From Candidatus Nitrotoga sp. CP45 (lineage in GTDB: Bacteria; Pseudomonadota; Gammaproteobacteria; Burkholderiales; Gallionellaceae), in the NCBI GenBank assembly GCA_003402375.1, contig QFXJ01000040.1, positions 124,001 to 188,000 on the forward strand: a stretch of 64,000 bases of DNA, given 5' to 3'. Shown in pieces: positions 28,101 through 37,732 of this stretch (positions within the stretch are counted from its first letter, which is position 1; every line of letters starts with the position of its first letter). Below the pieces are notes generated by a model, which searched no databases, was not told the origin of the DNA, and saw nothing but the letters and a program-made list of their open reading frames with translations. The translations under genes were made by a program, and so were the position numbers.

Positions 28101-29060
28101 TTACTCATGCTCACTCGCACTTGCAAAGTAGTCAATCGCACGTTGCAGCCCATCATCCAGCGACACATGGGGTGTCCAGCCAAGGACGCGCTGCGCCAAC
28201 TCGATATTGGGCTGGCGCTGTGCCGGGTCGTCCGCAGGTAGTGGTTTGAACTCAAGTTTGGATTTCGAGCGGGTCATGGCAATGATTTTCTGTGCAAGTT
28301 CCAGAATGGTGAATTCGCATGGGTTGCCCAAGTTCATGGGGCCAGTGACTTCGTCGGAAGAACTCATAAGACGTATAAGGCCATCGACCATATCATCCAC
28401 GTAACAAAAGGAACGCGTCTGGACGCCTTTGCCGTAAATGGTGATGCTCTCGCCCCTTAATGCCTGCAGAATGAAGTTCGACACCACTCGGCCATCGCAG
28501 GGATGCATGCGTGGCCCGTAGGTATTGAAGATACGGGCCACCTTTATTTTTAGCGTGTGCTGGCGGTAGTAATCGAAGAACAGAGTCTCGGCACAACGCT
28601 TACCTTCATCGTAACAGGAGCGGGGGCCAATGGGATTCACGTTGCCCCAGTAGTCTTCAGTTTGCGGATGCATCATGGGGTCGCCGTACACCTCGCTGGT
28701 GGAAGCTTGCAGAATCTTGGCCTTGATGCGCTTGGCCAGGCCAAGCATATTGATTGCTCCATGCACGCTGGTCTTGGTTGTCTGCACCGGATCGTGCTGG
28801 TAATGAATCGGTGAAGCGGGACAGGCAAGATTGTAAATTTCGTCCACCTCTACAAAGAGCGGAAAAGTCACGTCGTGACGCAACAACTCGAAATTTGTAT
28901 TGCTAATGAGGTGCGCAATATTGTCTTTGGTACCGGTGAAAAAGTTGTCCACGCACAGCACGTCGTTGCCTTCCGCGAGCAATCGTTCGCACAGATGCGA
29001 ACCGAGGAAACCGGCCCCCCCTGTAACAAGAATGCGCTTGCGCAGGTTATAGCTTCTCAT
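28101..29060 (-). CDS. UDP-glucuronate decarboxylase (UDP-xylose synthase)-like SDR
   Basis: [20 protein letters not shown]...[36 protein letters not shown]...[10 protein letters not shown]...[23 protein letters not shown]. Confidence 0.88.
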   Translation of the reverse strand: MRSYNLRKRILVTGGAGFLGSHLCERLLAEGNDVLCVDNFFTGTKDNIAHLISNTNFELLRHDVTFPLFVEVDEIYNLACPASPIHYQHDPVQTTKTSVHGAINMLGLAKRIKAKILQASTSEVYGDPMMHPQTEDYWGNVNPIGPRSCYDEGKRCAETLFFDYYRQHTLKIKVARIFNTYGPRMHPCDGRVVSNFILQALRGESITIYGKGVQTRSFCYVDDMVDGLIRLMSSSDEVTGPMNLGNPCEFTILELAQKIIAMTRSKSKLEFKPLPADDPAQRQPNIELAQRVLGWTPHVSLDDGLQRAIDYFASASEHE

Positions 29061-29332
29061 TGTTATATATCCCTTATGTCAACGTCAGAGCAAATCAGCT
29101 GCAGGTCATGCTTTAAAAGTGTACCAGTAGCCCGCATAAACAAAGTAGAATTGACCTGCCGCTCGGGAGATTGCACTAACGAATACTAGTGAGCCAATAA
29201 TTACCTTTTAAATTACCGCTATAATCGCATCAGAATACCGGGATTTCCCCTCTGACGGAATCGAATGAAGCAGGACGATTCCCCATTGCAGTTACGCTTC
29301 ACCGTTCGCCATCCCAGACCAACGAGGTTCAT

Positions 29333-29950
29333 TTGAAAAAAGTGAAAAAACCGGCACCGCAGGCTTTGCGGCAACCGTCGGCACCCATATCGCGTTGGGG
29401 AGCATCACGCATTCGACTAGCGGTGGGTCGAATTTCCTTTGTCCAGCGTTTCCTCCTGATCTTCGGAGCAACCGCGCTCATAGGTTTCGGCATCGAGGTT
29501 ATTCCCTGGGTGGATCAGCATTTGATCAAGACCTACATCGCCGGTATTGCCTGGATGGCTGGCAATCTGATTAACTTGGCTGGCGGCTTGGCCGATGTAA
29601 ACAAAGCCGTCATCCAGCATCCCGTAAATAGTTTTGCAATTATGGTTGCTAATGGATGCAGCGGCTTGGAGGCGGTCATTTTGCTGGTGGCCGGCATATT
29701 GGCATTCCCTGCCACCTTGCGACAGCGAATCATAGGTTGTGTCGCCGGTACAATGACTATCGTAACGCTCAATCTTCTACGTATCATCAGTCTTTTTTAC
29801 CTCGGCCAATACTCGCAGAAATGGTTTGATTGGGCACATTTCTACGCTTGGGATAACCTCATTATGATCGACGCCCTGGTTGCCTTTTTCCTCTGGGTCA
29901 GGTGGTTGCCCCCATACCAGGGCTCGCGCCATGCCAGCACGCCAGAGTAA
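29333..29950 (+). CDS. xrtH: exosortase H-like (IPTL-CTERM-specific) protein
   Basis: NGCSGLEAVILLVAGILAFP; TLNLLRIISLFYLGQYSQKWFDWAHFYAWDNLIM (Cys/Arg/His in the expected order); TTG start. Confidence 0.85.
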   Translation: MKKVKKPAPQALRQPSAPISRWGASRIRLAVGRISFVQRFLLIFGATALIGFGIEVIPWVDQHLIKTYIAGIAWMAGNLINLAGGLADVNKAVIQHPVNSFAIMVANGCSGLEAVILLVAGILAFPATLRQRIIGCVAGTMTIVTLNLLRIISLFYLGQYSQKWFDWAHFYAWDNLIMIDALVAFFLWVRWLPPYQGSRHASTPE

Positions 29951-30608
29951 GCTATTTCGCGGCTGGTTGATTCGCCTGATCATCTGGCTGGCACCGCTCT
30001 TTGTCGCATGGTGGTGGCTGGGCCTGGCAGAAGGGGGGCTGCACGGACTGAGCATCTTGGCAGCCATGTCACTGCCCATGCTTTTCCATCAGATTGTCAG
30101 TGAGATTGTGCGACAGGAAAATCAATCGTGGATGGTGGTCACGAAGCTGGTTATAGAACACTCCGATCCGAGCAGTTTGGTTGTTATGGTAATCTCCAAG
30201 GAAAAGCTCCTGCACATGATCTTTGGCTTTCCGTTTCTATGGGGACTTCTACTCGCTACGCAGGGAAAACGGGTAAGACGAATTATTTGGGGAACGCTGC
30301 TTCTGATTGTAATTTCCTTGATCGGAATAGCCACAGATTTGTGGGCAAGTCTCGCGGTGATAATCAATCATCAAGTGAGTTTTATCGATGAGGGCGTGGT
30401 ACCGCCGCCTTTTCAGGTGTCTGTCCCTCCTTATCCGGAGTGGCTGCTCCATTTGAGCAGTTTCGCGCGTTATCTGTCCATCTTGATTGTGCCCATGATT
30501 GCGCCAGTTCTGATTTGGGTGATACTTTGTCCGCGTAATATCACTCGTTTGCTGGTGTCCTTGCGGTGGCGGATGCGGGTCAAAAAAACGGGAGCAGTTT
30601 CGATTTAG
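29931..30608 (+). CDS. exosortase H-associated membrane protein
   Basis: Overlaps the 3' end of xrtH; multiple hydrophobic segments; start chosen at MPARQSKLFRGW. Confidence 0.65.
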   Translation: MPARQSKLFRGWLIRLIIWLAPLFVAWWWLGLAEGGLHGLSILAAMSLPMLFHQIVSEIVRQENQSWMVVTKLVIEHSDPSSLVVMVISKEKLLHMIFGFPFLWGLLLATQGKRVRRIIWGTLLLIVISLIGIATDLWASLAVIINHQVSFIDEGVVPPPFQVSVPPYPEWLLHLSSFARYLSILIVPMIAPVLIWVILCPRNITRLLVSLRWRMRVKKTGAVSI

Positions 30609-31188
30609 CGTTAGCGACTGGGTCTTCACTCGGGCCTCTATTGGTCGCAAAGTTATGTTGATGCATAGAATGCGAGCCTACATGGATGATTGCTAGCCCA
30701 TATGCAAACAATTTGACTCCCTTATGCTTCTTAAGCAGCTTCCAATAAGCGAAGCCCGCGTTTATCGACGAGCAAACTGAGCGCCCCCAGTTTTTATGCT
30801 ATACCCCTAGTCATCCAGCCAAGATGCCGTATGCGCAGTGATGACTGTGCCACGCGATAGCTCACCCATCCGCACAACGTCATTGTAGCGGATCTTTTAT
30901 TTGGGGTCGCACTTCACCTGACACTTTAGCGAAGTAGGCTACAATTATTCCTAATAAAAACAATCATCGAAAACCGGATTTTACAGCTGTTAGGAGTACA
31001 CCGAACTGGCACAAGAAACCGCCAAGCTTTATTTGGTTGTAGTAGTTGTAGTTTAGTTACGATTAGGTTGCAACAGCCTAAGTATGAAGCTTCGGTACTT
31101 GCTCTTGCTGCGCTAGTTGGCATTTGATGTGTTAGAGTATTTGACGCGCAATCAAATGAATCTCACGCGCTCAGTAAAGCATTCGTTA

Positions 31189-31221
31189 TTTGACGGTATA
31201 AACGACGGTAAAAGAAATAAA
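31189..31221. repeat. tandem 12-bp repeat gacggtataaac/gacggtaa (att-like motif copy 1)
   Basis: tttgacggtataaacgacggtaaaagaaataa. Confidence 0.6.
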
Positions 31222-31338
31222 ATCTTTAAGAAAACTTACTGTTTATGCGGGCTTCCGAGCCTCGGCAACAATAGCGTGGGAGTAGGTTTCGGGATCTATC
31301 GGGATCTATCGAAATATATCGCTGGGATGCCCTTCAAC

Positions 31339-31360
31339 CTGACGGTAAATCTGACGGTAA
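31339..31360. repeat. tandem 12-bp repeat ctgacggtaaatctgacggtaa (copy 2)
   Basis: Direct reading. Confidence 0.85.
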
Positions 31361-31461
31361 GCAGCAACCTGCGGCCGTTTCAGGCTGGTGCTCGGCATTC
31401 TTATCTTCGCGGCCCTGCTGTTCCGCCGCGACCCCACACCGCAGGTCGGCTCCGCCGTGCC

Positions 31462-34152
31462 TCAGGCTCGGCCTTGAGGCGTCGCAACTTGGCTGGCTCC
31501 GCCGGGCCCATTCGGCTTCCGCGCCCTTCGCCGTGCCCACTTGATGCCTTCGAACCACACCACACTCATCAAGCCCAGTCCGCAGGCAGCGGCCAGCTCG
31601 TGCGCTGGCAAGGGTGCGAATCGCAGCATGCCGACGGCCCAGGGGATATAGAGCGCGGCCAGCAGCAGCGCGAATGCCAGGCCGACGATCACCCACAGCG
31701 TCCTGTTCGGTGTGTGCAGCGTCGCCCAGAGCGAGCGGGTGGCCGAGCGATTCGACAGTAAGAGCGCCAGGTTGCCTATCACCAGGGTGGCGAAGGCAAA
31801 GGCGCGGGCCTCCGGCTCGGGGATTCGCGGACTCGCCCAGGCGAACGCGGCCAGCACCATGGCGAGCACACCCAGGCCCTGCAGCAGCGCCAGCCACAGC
31901 GTGATGCCGCCGAACAGCGGTGCGGCAGCATCACGCGGCGGGCGCTGCATCACGTCGTTTTCGGCCGGTTCGTTCTCGAACGCGATCGAGCAGGCCGGGT
32001 CGATGATGAGCTCGAGCAAGGCGATGTGCATCGGGTACAGCAACGCCGGCCAGCCGAACAGCACCGGCAGCATCGCCATGCCGGCGATCGGCACGTGCAC
32101 CGCGAGGATGTACGACATGGCCTTGCGCAGGTTGTCGAAGATGCGGCGCCCCAGCCGCACCGCCGCTACGATGGCCGCGAAGTTGTCGTCGACGAGAACC
32201 AGCGAGGCCGACTCGCGGGCCACGTCCGTGCCGCGGCCGCCCATGGCCACTCCCACGTGCGCCGCGCTCAACGCCGGGGCGTCGTTCACGCCATCGCCCG
32301 TCATCGCGACGATGTCGCCCCGGGCCTTCAGCGCCTGCACGATGCGCAGCTTCTGCTCGGGCGCGATGCGTGCGCAAACGCTGACGGTGGCCATGCGCTC
32401 GCGCAGGGCCTCGTCGTCGAGCGTCGCGATCTCGTCGCCTGACAGCACGTCGCTGTCGCGTTCGGCCAGTCCCGCCTGATGCGCAATGGCACGCGCCGTG
32501 GCCGGGTAGTCACCGGTAATCATGACCACGCGGATGCCGGCCGCACGGCACTCTGCCACGGCGGCCGGCACCTGGGCACGCACCGGGTCCGCCAGACCGA
32601 GCAGCCCGATGAACTCGAAATCGAAGCCGTGCTCGTCTGCGGGCCAGTCCTGCCCCGCGAACGAACCGCGGGCCACCGCCAGCACGCGCAGTCCCTCGGC
32701 GGCCAGTTCGTCGACCACGCTGGCAATGCGGGACCTTTGCGCATCGTCGAGATGGCACAGGTCCATCACCGTTTCCGGCGCGCCCTTGGCGGCGACGGTA
32801 TGGACGTCGTCACCCGACGCTGCCCACACGTGCGACATCGCGCGCAGCGCTGGGCTGAGCGCGTAGGCCTGCACCAGACGCCAGTCGTGGTGCAGGTGTT
32901 CGGTGTCGGAGAGGAAGCGCTCGCCGAGTTGATGGAAGGCCTTCTCCATCGGGTCGAAGGGGTCGACGACGCTGGCCAGGATCGCCACTTCCACTAGGGG
33001 GTGGAAGGCCTCGGGCAAGTTTCCAGTAGCCACTAAATCCAGAGCGAGGCTATCCTTCAGGTTGACACCACCGGCGGTCAGGTGCGTCACCGTCATGCGG
33101 TTCTCGGTGAGCGTGCCGGTCTTGTCGCTGCACAGCACGGTGGTGGCGCCCAGCGTCTCTATGGCGTTGATCCGGCGGGTGAGCACGCCTTCCTTGGACA
33201 GTCGGCGTGCACCGAGGGCCGGGAACACGGTCAGCACCACCGGGTACTCTTCGGGCAGCATGGCCATGGCCAGGGCGATGCCGGCCAGCAGGGCCTGCAG
33301 CCAGTCGCCCTTGATCAGCCCGTGCACAACGACCAACGTCAGGCTGAGCGCTAACGCCAGCAGGGCCAGGTTTCGCACCAGCTGGGCCGTCTGCTTTTGC
33401 AGCGGCGAACGTTCGTTCGCTACCGTGCCCAGCGCCGTTCCGATGTGGCCGATCTCGCTGCGCTCGCCAGTGGCCGTCACACGCGCCAGCGCGTGCCCCT
33501 GCACGATCAGCGTGCCGGCATAGACCGCCGGTAGTTCGTCGCCGCCGGGCGCAACGCGTGCGGTGTCGGCAGGCTTAGCCGCGGCTGCCAGTTCATCGGG
33601 CAGCGCCACCCGCTTGCCGACTGGAACGGCCTCACCCGTCAGCAACGACTCGTCGACCCGAACGCCTTCGGCCGTCACCAGCAAGGCATCGGCCGGAACG
33701 CGGTCGCCCTCGCTCAGCTTGAGCAGGTCGCCGCGCACCACGTCGCGCCCGGCGATGCGTTGGGGTTGACCGTCGCGGATGACCAGCGCGCGCGGGCTGG
33801 TGAGATCGCGGAGAGCTTCGATGGCGCGCTCCGTCTTGCCTTCCTGGTAGAGGGTGAGCGCCACAGTGACTACCACGAAGCCAAAGAGCGTCAAGCCCTC
33901 CTGCATGTCACCGAACACCAGGTACAGCGTTCCCGCCGCGAGCAGCAACAGGAACATCGGCTCGCGCACGGTCTTGATGGCGATCGACAGCAAGGAGCGG
34001 CGCTGCCCGCCGGGCAGCGCATTGGGGCCGTCCTCGGCCAGACGCTGGGCAACCTGGGCTGCGGACAGACCCGATTCGGGGCCGACAACAGGGGCGGTCT
34101 CGCTTTCGGGTGCCATGCCGCGCTCGGCAAGATCAGATTGGGTCGTGTGCAT
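31462..34152 (-). CDS. cation-translocating P-type ATPase
   Basis: 896 aa; DESLLTGEAVPVG, CSDKTGTLTENRM, MTGDGVNDAPAL. Confidence 0.95.
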   Translation of the reverse strand: MHTTQSDLAERGMAPESETAPVVGPESGLSAAQVAQRLAEDGPNALPGGQRRSLLSIAIKTVREPMFLLLLAAGTLYLVFGDMQEGLTLFGFVVVTVALTLYQEGKTERAIEALRDLTSPRALVIRDGQPQRIAGRDVVRGDLLKLSEGDRVPADALLVTAEGVRVDESLLTGEAVPVGKRVALPDELAAAAKPADTARVAPGGDELPAVYAGTLIVQGHALARVTATGERSEIGHIGTALGTVANERSPLQKQTAQLVRNLALLALALSLTLVVVHGLIKGDWLQALLAGIALAMAMLPEEYPVVLTVFPALGARRLSKEGVLTRRINAIETLGATTVLCSDKTGTLTENRMTVTHLTAGGVNLKDSLALDLVATGNLPEAFHPLVEVAILASVVDPFDPMEKAFHQLGERFLSDTEHLHHDWRLVQAYALSPALRAMSHVWAASGDDVHTVAAKGAPETVMDLCHLDDAQRSRIASVVDELAAEGLRVLAVARGSFAGQDWPADEHGFDFEFIGLLGLADPVRAQVPAAVAECRAAGIRVVMITGDYPATARAIAHQAGLAERDSDVLSGDEIATLDDEALRERMATVSVCARIAPEQKLRIVQALKARGDIVAMTGDGVNDAPALSAAHVGVAMGGRGTDVARESASLVLVDDNFAAIVAAVRLGRRIFDNLRKAMSYILAVHVPIAGMAMLPVLFGWPALLYPMHIALLELIIDPACSIAFENEPAENDVMQRPPRDAAAPLFGGITLWLALLQGLGVLAMVLAAFAWASPRIPEPEARAFAFATLVIGNLALLLSNRSATRSLWATLHTPNRTLWVIVGLAFALLLAALYIPWAVGMLRFAPLPAHELAAACGLGLMSVVWFEGIKWARRRARKPNGPGGASQVATPQGRA

Positions 34153-34239
34153 GCCTAGGCAAAGTCAGCCTCCTCCTTAGTACAGGAAGCTTACGAGCGG
34201 GCCCGGTGCAAGTCCGTGCGGTAGCCAACACAGTCCTCG

Positions 34240-34550
34240 GTCCGATCAAGTCATGTGCGCATCGGTGATCCGGCCTTGATTGCGGCGATTCGTGAGGTCA
34301 TGCAGGGGCGGGCGGTGGAGGTGTGTTCAAGAAACGGTTGAACAAGAATATGCACCGCTCAATCATACTGGCGAAGGGCGGGCGGCACTGGATCTTTGCC
34401 TATCTGTTTGCCAAGATGGACCGAGCCAACATTGATGATGAGCTTGCTGATTTCAAGAAACTGGCGCAGGCCTACAGCCGCATGACGGTCACTGAGTTGC
34501 GGGCCGCGCTGAATCAGGGTGACTTACTGGAGCTATGTGATGAAGAGTAA
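34240..34550 (+). pseudogene. RelE/HigB-type toxin, disrupted
   Basis: IGDPALIAAIREVMQGR in one frame, GGGVFKKRLNKNMHRSIILAKGGRHWIFAYLFAKMDRANIDDELADFKKLA in another. Confidence 0.65.
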
Positions 34551-34863
34551 AGCCAAGTTCAAGAGCAACGCCTTCGAGGCGATTCACAGCGCAGCCCGAG
34601 GGCTGCATCGCGCCGGAACCATCGACAAGGCGACCATGCGCGAATTTGACGGATCGTGTCTCACTGCGCCGTCGGTGATCCCTCCGAGGGAGATCAAGCG
34701 AATCCGAGAGGGGGCGCATGTCAGTCAACCTGTATTCGCGCGCTATCTGAACACCAGCGAGTCCTCAGTACAGAAGTGGGAGGCCGGCACCAAGCGGCCC
34801 AGTGGCATGGCGCTCAAGTTGCTGGCCGTGGTCGAGAAGCACGGACTCAAAGTGCTGGCTTGA
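34540..34863 (+). CDS. HigA-like XRE-family antitoxin
   Basis: IPPREIKRIREGAHVSQPVFARYLNTSESSVQKWEAGTKRPSGMALKLLAVVEKHGL; start at MKSKAKFK. Confidence 0.85.
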   Translation: MKSKAKFKSNAFEAIHSAARGLHRAGTIDKATMREFDGSCLTAPSVIPPREIKRIREGAHVSQPVFARYLNTSESSVQKWEAGTKRPSGMALKLLAVVEKHGLKVLA

Positions 34864-34918
34864 TGTTGAGGCTTGCGCCCCTGACTGCACGCGGCCTTCA
34901 ATCCGCGCCACCGACTAG

Positions 34919-34930
34919 CCTGACGGTAAA
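34919..34930. repeat. single gacggtaaa motif (copy 3), followed by cgcgacaacaggttg
   Basis: Direct reading; downstream sequence resembles that after the 35152 copy. Confidence 0.5.
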
Positions 34931-35151
34931 GAAATGATCGAAAAATCTTTTCGCGACAACAGGTTGAATCATTTGATGCCGGGCTTTTCTGGCGCTTTCT
35001 TCGCTATCAGAAAAGTCCGTTGCTGCCGTCCGCGACGGTCGCGCGAGTCGATAGATTTTGATTGATCCTGAAAGTTCACCCGCAAAAGGTTGTCGATCGA
35101 TCTCGATACATGTCGATAGATGCTGAAAGGTGTTTTCGGGGATCAAATGAA

Positions 35152-35177
35152 ATTGACGGAAAATCTGACGGTAAAAA
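35152..35177. repeat. tandem 12-bp repeat ttgacggaaaatctgacggtaaaaa (copy 4)
   Basis: Direct reading; followed by cgcgacaacggtttg. Confidence 0.8.
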
Positions 35178-35311
35178 TGGTAGTGGCAGAAAAAACGCCT
35201 ATACGCGACAACGGTTTGCTGGCGCCGTTGATGAACGAGAGGGAGTGACGTGTCATAATTACTTGTTATTAAAAGATAAATTTTAGACAATTGATACTGT
35301 ATTCCAAATTA

Positions 35312-35551
35312 TCAATGAGCTGAAAATACGCTGTAGCTCCAGTAAATACGTTGTTCGTGGGGCAGCATACCCTTGGTAATGGTTTTTTTGACAGACATCG
35401 ACAAACGCCGCGCCGCTTCCTTCGGGCTTAACTCTTCTTCTGTGACTTGCTTGACCGTCTGTTCACGAAATTCTTTGCTGTAAATTGCGCTTGGTACTCT
35501 CTGGTTCATTTCACACCTCCGTTTTAAGTTTAACAAAACGTTGGTGTCCAT
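35312..35551 (-). pseudogene. IS3-family OrfA N-terminal fragment
   Basis: NQRVPSAIYSKEFREQTVKQVTEEELSPKEAARRLSMSVKK then unrelated sequence. Confidence 0.6.
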
Positions 35552-35606
35552 TTTTCCCAGCCTACCTCACTCATACCCCTCCGCGTTCAGGCAACACGAA
35601 GCAAAT

Positions 35607-35755
35607 TCACTCAGCCCTCCCCATTGCTTTCTCCAGCACCTCAAAAATCCTCGGTGTCTGACATTGCGCCACATTGAAGCGCATGAGCGGTGCAGCAGTT
35701 TGGCGTATGCTGAACACGTTGCCGGGTGCTAGCACGACACCTAAGGTCGGTTGGC
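35607..35755 (-). pseudogene. C-terminal remnant of MocR/PLP-aminotransferase-like protein
   Basis: Reverse strand GVVLAPGNVFSIRQTAAPLMRFNVAQCQTPRIFEVLEKAMGRAE*. Confidence 0.55.
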
Positions 35756-35843
35756 ATTCGACTCAGACAGTTGGCCTTCAATGTCCTATGAAAAGCGGAA
35801 CCGCGACGTGTACAAGTACCATGAATCTCTTCTGCCCAGTGGA

Positions 35844-36458
35844 TTACCCGCCAAGTGTCTGGTCCTGTTTTTTATACCAGGCAAGTGCGTACTCAAAATG
35901 CTGCGGATCAAAATCTGGCCAATATTCATCCCTGGCATAGAAATCCGCATAAACCGATTGCACCGGGAGAAAACCGCTCAATCTGCGTCCTCCGCCCCAG
36001 CGTACGATCAAATCCAGACGTGAAACTTCATCGGAACGCAGGCCGCCGTTTTTTAGACCGGCGAGATCCCATTCCCAGCCATAGTTGACCAGAAGATTCA
36101 CCTTCATTCCGACACCCTGGCGCTGCCGGAATTCTTTTAACACCTCGGGGAATTGTGTCGAGGTCTCATCGCCGACCACAAGCAGCGCCGCTCCACGACG
36201 TGCAATCTCAAAAGCGAATGCAACGCAGGCGTCGCTGAATGCCTGTTTCTGAACGGAAGGCCGCTTGGTGTTGTCCTGAGTAAAGCAGTATATGGAAACT
36301 TCCTTGATCCCGAACTTTTTACATTTCTCGTACAGCAGCAACCCCGGGTCGATACCATGAGCATATCCGGCTTCTTTGGGCAGACCATGATCCATGGCCC
36401 AGCGGCGATTTCCATCGGGAATGAAACCGACATGATGCGGGATGTTGTTTTTCGTCAT
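35844..36458 (-). CDS. short cis-prenyltransferase (undecaprenyl diphosphate synthase-family) protein
   Basis: HVGFIPDGNRRWAMDHGLPKEAGYAHG; DLIVRWGGGRRLSGFLPVQSVYADFYARDEYWPDFD; 204 aa. Confidence 0.8.
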   Translation of the reverse strand: MTKNNIPHHVGFIPDGNRRWAMDHGLPKEAGYAHGIDPGLLLYEKCKKFGIKEVSIYCFTQDNTKRPSVQKQAFSDACVAFAFEIARRGAALLVVGDETSTQFPEVLKEFRQRQGVGMKVNLLVNYGWEWDLAGLKNGGLRSDEVSRLDLIVRWGGGRRLSGFLPVQSVYADFYARDEYWPDFDPQHFEYALAWYKKQDQTLGG

Positions 36459-36560
36459 TGCAAACCTTATTCCAAATTGATGTGCGACTACAGGATACGA
36501 ACGGTAATAAATTTACTTTCTCTGACATCTTGCAGGTTATTTGATAAAACCGAATGCAAA

Positions 36561-37527
36561 TCAGGCCTTGCTCTGACTTGAACTCCCCGCTGTCTGAAAT
36601 TTGCTCAATCCCTTTGGCAACGGAAAGGTAATATGTTCTTCTACTCCTTCCAGTGTTCGCACACTTTTCGCGCCGCATTCCTTCAATCGATCAATCACCG
36701 ACTGCACCAAAACCTCCGGCGCCGATGCGCCAGCGGTCACGCCGATGCGTATTTTTCCGACCAACCATGCCGGATCGATTTGCGTCGCGTTGTCTACCAT
36801 GTATGCCTCAGTCCAATTTTTTTCTGCGACTTCACGCAGGCGGTTGGAGTTGGAACTATTTGGGCTGCCGACCACGATTACGATATCCACCTGCGGCGCC
36901 ATGAATTTCACTGCTTCCTGCCGGTTCGTGGTCGCGTAGCATATATCGGCTTTTTTCGGCTCTGTAATGCTTTGATATTTGCGTTTTAGCGCCCGAATGA
37001 CGTCAATGGTATCTTCTACAGATAAGGTGGTTTGTGAAACATAGCCCAGCATCTTCGGATTGGTCACTTGCAGTTTTTCCACATCATGCACAGTCTCGAC
37101 CAGATGCATCCCATGTTCCGACTGGCCCATCGTGCCTTCCACTTCTGGATGGCCTTGGTGGCCGATACATGATGATTTCACGTCCTTCACGGCGCATTTT
37201 TCCCACTTCGATATGTACCTTGGTCACCAAAGGGCAGGTTGCATCAAATACTCTCAAGCCGCGTGCATCGGCCTCATCCTGTACGGCTTTGGAGACACCG
37301 TGCGCCGAAAAAACGACGGTATTGCCGCCCGGGACATCTTGCAATTCTTTGATGAAAATTGCGCCTTTGTTGCGCAGATCATTGACGACATAAGCATTGT
37401 GTACGATCTCGTGGCGCACATAGATCGGTGCGCCAAACTCCGTGAGCGCTCGCTCAACGATTTCGATCGCGCGATCTACTCCGGCACAAAAGCCACGCGG
37501 TTGGGCGAGTAGTATTTCCGTATTCAT
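36561..37527 (-). pseudogene. ispH: 4-hydroxy-3-methylbut-2-enyl diphosphate reductase, split by an apparent single-base insertion
   Basis: N-terminal ORF 37084-37527 ([23 protein letters not shown]...REGREIIM) continues in another frame as [15 protein letters not shown]... to 36561; removing the extra base at about 37167 restores [10 protein letters not shown]. Confidence 0.85.
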
Positions 37528-37593
37528 TTTCTATCCTTCGAATCGCGCCACACATGCCTTGCACAAAATTCGCAGCAGCTTTCTGTGCCTGTC

Positions 37594-37726
37594 ATAGTAT
37601 GCCGATAATTTTCGTTTCGAATTTCAGCGGTTGGATCGCCAGCGGATGATTAAAGTCGAACAATGCTTCGTCTTCGTTGATCTCGCGCATGGCACCGGCA
37701 AAATGTTCGCCGCCGTGTGCGCAGTC
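37594..37726 (-). pseudogene. C-terminal remnant of FKBP-type peptidyl-prolyl isomerase (fkpB-like)
   Basis: Reverse strand AHGGEHFAGAMREINEDEALFDFNHPLAIQPLKFETKIIGIL*, directly after the cupin stop codon and in the same frame. Confidence 0.75.
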
Positions 37727-37732
37727 GGCTCT

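Noticed and set aside
34185-34230. gagcgggcccggtgcaagtccgtgcggtagcc resembling group II intron or cobalamin-riboswitch sequence
   Set aside because: Too short, no supporting domain V or intron-encoded protein nearby; could not be substantiated.
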